A stretch of 64,000 nucleotides of DNA from assembly GCF_004210375.1 (NCBI RefSeq), contig NC_134825.1:70547558-70611557 (forward strand), read 5' to 3'. Under the pieces are notes generated by a model. The model worked only from the letters and a program-made list of their open reading frames with translations. It did not search any database and had not been told where the DNA came from. Within the stretch, counting starts at the first letter, position 1; each line of letters begins with the position of its first letter. The position numbers and the translations under genes were made by a program. Of this stretch, positions 52,101 to 61,100 are shown in pieces. The stretch is from Tachypleus tridentatus. Its lineage: Eukaryota > Arthropoda > Merostomata > Xiphosura > Limulidae.

Positions 52101-55100
52101 GGGATTTTCAGTATTGTTTTCTGGAAATTTAATTCTTGAGTTTAAAACATTTTGAGATGCATGATAATCTATGTATTTCATTGTTAGACTGAAAACTAAG
52201 GCATTGTGAAAAAGTTTTTGTTATGGTTACACTTTGATATATATTGCTAGGTGGGGAAAGTTTGTGTAAATAAATTTTTGTTTACTCATTTCTAATTATT
52301 TATTCTTTAAAATGCTGATGTTCAGGAAAGATTGAAATTAACAACTTTTAAATTTAATTTATTCAATATAATTTATTGTAAACTATAACATTTTTATTTT
52401 TAATAATCAGTTGTTTGTTAATATTTGTGATTAATTTTCTTTTAGTTATTTGTAACATGTTTTAAATTTTTGTTCTTTTTTCAGGGAATGAGTGTTGTAG
52501 GTGACCTTTTTGGTGCTGGCAAAATGTTCCTTCCTCAGGTAATAAAGTCTGCACGTGTGATGAAGCGTGCTGTTGCATATCTGGTTCCCTTCATGGAGAA
52601 AGAACGGGAGGAAAGACGTGCACAGAATGTTGGTTCAGATTGGGAAGAGGAAGTAGGTGTTTCCTTCTTTGAAATACACACTAAATAATATTTTTTTAAG
52701 ATTTAACAATTCTTTCTGGCCATGAAGTTTTATGTATTATATAGATTACCAAGTAACTACACATGTTTTTGAATATCAATTATTTGTTAAAAAGAGATTA
52801 AAAAATTAACAAATGTGATAAACCCAAATCGACTAACATTTGTCATTAAAATGCAAAGTCTGAACCAACTTTTGATATTAAGAGCTTTCCGTATTGAAGA
52901 GACTTTAGACTGATATTTCTTCAATGTCTTATCTTATTTCATAAACACATAGCAGCAATAAACTTGCAACATAGCAGCCTGTACTCAAGTGCTTTGAATA
53001 GAACTAATTTAAAAGAATATTCAATAAAACCTAAGTATTTTAGTAAATGAGCCAGTACCAACTCCTAGCAACTTATTAAGGAAATTAACCATAACTCATT
53101 AAGTAACATAGTAATAACTTATAACTGTATCTGAAATTATTAGTATTGGTAAAGTTTGTGGGTGGAAATTATTAAATTGTTAGAGTTATATCTATTGATG
53201 TGATGTCTGTGTTTTATAGTTTCTTCTGTTTTGTAATTTTTTAAACTTAAAAAGCACTTGTTTTTCTAAATGAATATATTTCAAACCTGCATCTGTGATT
53301 ACACGGAGTATTTTGTCTAAATTGAGTTACTTTGCTGAAAAGATGTGTTAATAGAGTGGAAAATATTTTCAAGCTCTACCTCACCACTGTTATTGTAAGT
53401 GACAGACGTGCTTGATGTTTATATCTGTATTTAATTTTTCTCAGTTTTTTGCCAGTAGAGTTTCAATATAGAATGGCATTTAAAATTTTGTCCATTCATA
53501 GCTGGATTTCAGAAAATACTGTAATTGGTTGTGGACTAAGGGACAATTGGAGTTCAGTTTAGTTAACAAAACAATTTTTTAGTTTGTTCTGAACGTTATG
53601 TGTTTAAAACATAATTTCGAACTTGGATTGTGTCCAGGTTAAGATTTTTAGAATGATCATAAATAATTATGATTGGAAATTATTTCATTGTAGAATGAAT
53701 AATTAGTAGCCTTACAATTAAAGTTAGCTCGTATTTATGTATAGTTTCTACATTATATACGTATAGATTATTAGTGGAATTGTATCTAGCACTTAATTTC
53801 TGCTGTTAAAAAATAAACACAGCAGTTGAACATGGAAACCTTGAACATTCTAATATTTGAGTGAAATCTGTGCTAAATAATTTTAATTTTACAGAACCCT
53901 TATGTGGCCAATGTGGTCCTTGCTACTGTTAAAGGTGATGTCCATGACATTGGGAAGAACATTGTTGGTGTAGTACTTGGTTGCAACAACTTCAGGTGAG
54001 AACTTAATATATAAAATATGTTATGTTCTTGTACTTGAATTCTCAGTTTAACATTTTCACTATGGGCATATTTTTATGGACAGGTCACAAGGGTTTGTAG
54101 TGAGTTCGATTGAAAATGTAATTGAACTACATTACAATCACAATATATAAATAAACCTATTAGTTGATAACAACAATGAAAGAGAAGTTCCAGGAAAGTA
54201 TTTCGTGGTTTTCATGTGATTTCTTTATTTATTGTTATAAAAAGTAAATAAATGTAAAAATGATAAACTATTTAGATTAGATAAACTGAATAAAAAATAA
54301 TAATAATACAAATTTTTTGCATGGTACTCTATGCAGGTTGCCAAATAGCCTGTGTGTTATGCTATTTGACACTGTAGGGAGAGCTACATGTTCACCAAGT
54401 CATTTACAACTTCTTTGGCAAAAATATTAGACATTCAAAGGGCAATAAAACAATAACATTTCATTATAAACAGATTTATACTGTTACATGTTTCAACTAG
54501 TTACGATAAGCAGTTGTACTTTAATGTTACATTTGAAGTAACTTAATTTTTTTTGTAGTTACAAGGTTGGTCAACCTTGTACAAAGCTAAGATAGAGAAA
54601 ATAAAAGATAGGATATAGTTTTACTGAAAAAAAAAGCGTTTCAGACTTATTTAGAAGGATTTAGAGATTAAACAAAAGAAATAAGAATTTTCAGATGAAG
54701 AAAAGTACTTTTAATCTCCACGTGCATATCACTGTGCACTTGGAGTAGACAATCCCTGTATTCCATATACTTAGGGAGAAATGTTTAGTCAAAATGCTTG
54801 ATTAAAAATTCTGACTCTCTTTCTCCAGCTGACTTAGTGATTACTGAAAGCTTGTGAACTTTCTTGAAAATACACAAAACTTATCAGAAGTTATAGAATG
54901 GAAACTATAAAGGTTAATTTGGAGTCACAAACTTGGATGATTTGGCCAGTCTAGTAGCAAGAGAGTTAAAGAAGTGTAATTACTTACATTTAGTTTGGAT
55001 TTATATTGTTTGTGTTTATATGTGAGAATGATTTGTCATTTGTTGTTAATAGGTCTTTAAATGTTTTTTTTAAATGCTTTTTGTAGAATAATTGACCTTG

Positions 55101-58100
55101 GAGTAATGACACCATGTGAAAAGATCATCAAAACTGCCATTGAAGAGAAAGCAGGTAAACACTTGAAAATGACTGATTTTATTTTTGTAAGTTTGTATGT
55201 TGTTTTTTTCATTCTAGTATTTTTAGTTATAAATACAACTGTGCTATTGCAAAAAGTTTTTCATAATAAGTGTTTACATAAAAATACTTCATCACAAAAA
55301 CACATTGAATTTTTTTAATAAGTCATTAGGGAATTTTTATGTCTCTTTGATTGGACGACAAGGAAACAAGTTCCCACTCATTCTTATCATAGGTGTTTTC
55401 TTATAGTAAAGGAACATTGAGCTATCTGCTGTAACTACTGAGGGGAATTGAACCCTTTATTCTCGAGTTGTAAATCTGAAAACTTACCACTGACCCAATG
55501 AGGGACCATTCATATCATCAAAACTTAACTAGTTAAGTTTTTATTTTGGAATTATTACTCCTTTAACCTTATTGCCATTAGTCAAAAGCCATATCATTGA
55601 GTTTGTTGAATTACATTCAAAATCTTCTTTAACTGCTATTTTATGAATTTATGTCAATAAGTTTAGTATCAAATTATAAAATGTAATTCAAAGTTTAGTA
55701 TTATACATTAGTTAATTTAAAAGTAAATATTAAAAAAACGCATCTGAATATCAGTTTTTGCTTGTCGTGTGGTATGTTGAATGCAACATTGGTTCACATT
55801 ATGTGTTTGTGGTGTCCAAATATAATGTCTGTAGTTTCATATGAATTAGGAATTTAAATTATTGATATTGACAAGCTAGATTATGAAAGAACCTCCTGTC
55901 TTTTCTGTTTGCTGAGATATTGCTTCATGCACTGAATTAAACTCAGTGATTCTACCCATCTCTCTCAATTTTTGAGGTACATGGGTACAAACACCTGCTT
56001 CTGTCTAAGACATGTGAATAACCAATAAAAAAACTCGGGTAACTTCCACATGTTTCTCTGAAACTTTGCAAGTTATTTACTTTATTTTCACTCTGGATTC
56101 AAAGAGGATGAGCTGGCAATTTTGTGATCTTGAAATTTCATATTTTTAGACCAAAATACAGCTTAGTTATTATGTTTGATAAATTATAGTAAAATTTTGT
56201 GGTATTAATATGGTAATTTATGGTTTCAGATGTATAAATAAAACCTAAAAATATATCATTTTCATAAGGCTTAGCAGCATACAGCAAGCGAGTATAAAGC
56301 TCATAAAAGAGATAATTGTTTGCTTTACTTCTTTATTTACTTTTCTATATTTTAAGAAAAATATATTTAAGAACTTATTTGTTAATAGTAATAATGTATA
56401 CACATGTATAATATATTAAAATATAACTATTTTACTAGTTATACTAGTCCACTAAAACAGTCAAAACAAGTCACTTTATAAAGACTAAAGGTCAGTTTTA
56501 TATTATTAGATATGGTAACATATGTGCTGCATGACTGCAATTTTGGTATTGTTAGCCAGGCATGACTGGAAGGTCAATATTGTAAAAATAATATGTATAT
56601 GTATAATGTTACGAGATTTTAAGCTATTCTAAGCTAAACAGTTGTGCTTTTGTGTTATAATTTGTAGTTATTCTAGAATAAAAAAAGCATAGTTTATATT
56701 TATTTCATACTTTTTAAGGTGGTTAAAAGGACAGCCAAATTGACAGACTTTGTACAGTTAGGGTACAGAAAATAACAGACAAAATATAAAGTTTTACTGA
56801 AAACAAACATTTGGGATGTGTTTAGGAGGTGTGAGAGATTACACAATTAATATTTAAGATTTTGGGAATGAAGAACAGTTTTTTAATCATAAGATGAAAA
56901 CCACTTCACATTCGTAGTAGTAATGAAACAGTCTCAATATTTTAACAAACCAATATTTACTAAAAGTACTTATTAAAAATATTTTTTTTTGTAGAAAAGA
57001 CATGTGATCATTACTAAAAGTGTACCAAATTTTGTGAATATATACACAGAGAATTAAAAGTTGTAGTATGAATAGTTAATGTTTGCAAATGTGTATACAG
57101 CTCATGCATTTTGCATCAAACCCATCATGATAGGGTTAAGCATGAATGACTATCCAAGTACTAATATTTAAATCATGTTAACGAGTTTTAGTCAAATATA
57201 TGTAATAGTTAAACTAACTTGCAGGTTACACTGAAAGGCAGTTCATGTGGTAATAGCACTTAATTTGGTCATATTAATTTACTCAGCATAAATAAAGGTC
57301 AAAGTCTGGTAGTTTGTAGGTTTTTTCCTCTTCTATATTTTGAATTAAAAGAAAAATTATAAGAATATAAATAATTCTAATTTATGAGAGACACACAGAT
57401 GTTCGTAGCTGAAAAAAATAAAAAAGTCTGGTTTTCTGCCTGAGGGCAGTGGTGGTAATTTGTTAGTAATGGAGTTTGTATTTGGTACTCGTGTTTTATA
57501 TGTGCACTTTAATACATTATTTTGCTGTAATTAAATAAATAGTAACATGCAACCACAAAAGAATTGTTTAATTTTTTATCTTAATGTTTTTTCTTATTAT
57601 TGTAGATATCATTGGGCTTTCTGGTCTTATTACTCCATCCCTTGATGAAATGATTTTTGTAGCAAAAGAAATGGAGAGAGTGGGATTAAAAATTCCTCTT
57701 TTAATAGGGGGAGCCACAACTTCAAGGTTTGAAATTTTTATTAGTATTAATTGTTCTTCTGTTATAAATTTAGTAAATATTTCATTTAGTTATCACCTAC
57801 CCTTCTTCATAGTAAGTTTGTAACAACTACGAGATAACTCAAATATAAAACAAAGAAGACTAACAAAATACTTATGTTCTTAATGTAGATATACACTTAA
57901 CTTTTTTTGAGGGGCTCAATGGATTAAACCTAAAAATTTACCATGGATTAACCTTTAGAGTTTCCACACTATAACTTATGATTTGTGTATCTTCATAAAG
58001 TTTTGCAAGCTTTAGTAAACATTAAGAATCATTTGTAGGCAAAAAAAAATGTATATTTTATTTGTAATGAAGTATTTTCACGAAAAATTTTCCATGAATA

Positions 58101-61100
58101 CATGTGGTCAATGTTAACTGCTTCTCAAGTGCAAAGTGATTTTCATGTTAAGATTGAAAATGCTTTTCTTTAACTGAAAACCCTCAAATTTCATTTGCAT
58201 AATCTCTAAAACTTTCTTACTAAATTTCAGTAAAACTTCACATTTTATCTGTTATTTTGTTTACCCTAATTTTGTACAAGATTGGTCAATTTAACTGACC
58301 TTGTAGTCACCATAAAGTTATTTTATTGCCCTTTGAACCATGTATAAGTAATACTCCTGCCACACGAGTTGTAAATCATAATGTTTAACACAAAGCTTAT
58401 GTTACGCTATTGAATTACCTAACACACGGGCAAATCACAAATTATTTGTGAGCATGTATGCTCATGAAAAATGTTTGTTAATATTAATCTTTAATTTACA
58501 TAATCCAATCTTATCTGACTTAAACAGTTTCTAATGTTTTACATTTTAGTTACTTTTATAATAATAAATAAAAAACACACATGAAATACAAAAAATATAG
58601 TGCATACTTGGGTATCTTTTTTGCTGTCAACTGTCAATACAGAATAATAACACACAAAACAGACAATTTCTTATAACTCAATTTTTCTGGTTTTTCTATG
58701 ATAAGAACTATTAAAAATTCAGCTAAGCTATTAGAGTGTTTCCTGTGGGAAACAAGTTTTAAACTTTGAGTGAAATTAGGCAACTCTGTGCAGAAAACAA
58801 TGTAATAGAGAATTTCTTTTTTAATATTGTGTTGCAAAATTAATAACTAAAGTCATATACCATATTACTTCAAATTTAAAACACACATTTTTCTGAACTG
58901 AAAATTAGGGTGCATCTCAAATTCAAGATATTATTTTTCACTCTTCAAAAGTCTTGAAAACATCAACTTTCTCAAACAACAAAGATTTTAGAAAATATGC
59001 TGCATTAACAAACAGACAGGGCTATATTTTAAAAAGAACTTAGATTGGAAAGACTAAAAAACATGCACAAAATGTCAAATTTGCCAATGTCAGTGTTTTT
59101 AGCATTATATTTGGATATCCCCGTTTTCAGTCTTTGTCTGACTTTCCTGTTGTTTGAGCCTGTTTTATTGCATTTTTTACCCATGGAAAAGCATTTTAGG
59201 TATGATGCTGAATTTAAAAGAAAAGTTATTTTGTGCATTGAACAGATTGGGAATTATGCAACTGGTAAAAAGTATACAGTGAGTGAGGCAAATATATGTC
59301 ATTGGCATGGTATGAAAACCAAGTTGTTTTCTTCAAGATATCCTGAAATTGATGCTGCCATTTTAACTTATTTCAGTAAGTTATGAAGTAAAAGACTGCC
59401 TGTAATGAGAGAAGTCTTAATGCTAAAACCAAAAGAATGTGTAGGAAATAGCAGTATTTCAAGGCTAGTTGTGGCTGGTGTGAGAAATTTATGGAAAGAG
59501 AAGGTTTATCATTATGGCAAAGGACAACAATTAGTCAAAAATTGATGTCAGATTTTGAAACAAAACTTATTGAATATTAATGTTACATCATTGATTTATG
59601 CCAAAGGAATCAATATTCCCTAAACCAAATCAGTAGTCGGATGAAACAGCAGCTTTTTTGGCATGCTGCACAACTTTAAATGCCAAAGGAGAAAAACAGG
59701 TGACAATCAAAACCACAGGTTATGAAAAGTTGATAGTTAGTGTTATGCTATATGTAACTGCAAATGGTAATAAACTACCAATGTATGCCATATTAAACAA
59801 AAAACATTGCCAAAAGAAAATATTTGCAAAGATTATTACATAATAGTTTGTGCACAAAAAAAATGCATTGATGACATCAGAGAATGGAAGAATGGTTGGA
59901 ATGTGTATGGGAATATTGATCTGGTGCATTATTAAAGCAACAGAGCATGCTTTTGGTGGATGCATTTCATGGCCATTTCTCTGATAAAATCAAGAGTAGG
60001 TTAAGGAAGAAAAACAGGATTTGGTGATAATTTCTGAGAGAATGACAGGTTAGTTACAACTTCTTGATGTATCCATTAACAAGTCGTTCAAAGATTGTAT
60101 CCGTAAGCATTATGATGCTTGGCTGAATAAAGACAATCATGTTTTGACACTGAGTGGTATAATAAAAAGGGTATCAGCATCAACAGTAGTGGAGTGGATT
60201 TCATAAGCCTGGAAAGAAGTGTCAGACAAAATTATTATAAAATCGTTTTTAAAATGTTGTTTATTGAATGAGGAAGATGGAACACAAGATTGCATTCTTT
60301 GGGATAATAGTGAATCAACTGATGAAGATGCTTTAACTTTAGTATATAATAGTGAGTCAGAAGAAACAATGGAGTAACATTCTAATTAAATAAAGATAGC
60401 AGGAAGAAACATTATTGTAATGAAATTTTTAAATTTCCAGAAAATATTTTATAGATTGTTTTATTATATTTCATTTTAAATACATTATTAGCATTTGTTA
60501 TTCATTAATAAACTTTTAAAACATGTTTACTCCTTTCTAATTATCATCCTTTTTTTTTTCCTGAAAATCCCTATTTTAAACTGGGGTGCATCTTAAATTT
60601 AAATTAATATGGTATAATATTAATATTTGAATTATTGGTTACATATAGATGCCAAGTTAATTTTATATACCATGATACTAAAGTACCTTGAATTTCAAAT
60701 GTAACTTAAACCTTGTGGCATGCACACTAAAGGATGCCTGTAGCAAAAGTGCTAAATGGTAAATTAGTAATACAGCATATACTAGCATTACTGAAATAAT
60801 ATTAATTCACAACTTTGTTTAGAAGACAGGCATTTATACTGCACAGAAGTGTTTATTTTTGTTCACACACAATAACGTACTCAGTCTAGCTTAGTTTACT
60901 ATCCTTTATGTAAAAATATGTATATTTTTTGTTTTTCTGTACAGGACTCATACAGCTGTGAAGATAGCTCCTCGTTACAGTCAACCAACAATTCATGTTC
61001 TAGATGCTTCAAAAAGTGTTGTTGTGGTAAGAATTATCTTTTTCACCAGTTAGATGGTTATTTTCTTGTCTGTTAAAAATTGCCATGACTTTAAATCAAA

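Noticed and set aside
57584..57823. Stand-alone 79-residue protein
   Set aside because: The frame is MTR exon 23 extended into flanking introns; the real exon is 57606-57726 by splice sites and protein match. The same applies to frames at 37563-37763, 40047-40283, 48595-48786, 52470-52688 and 55061-55318.
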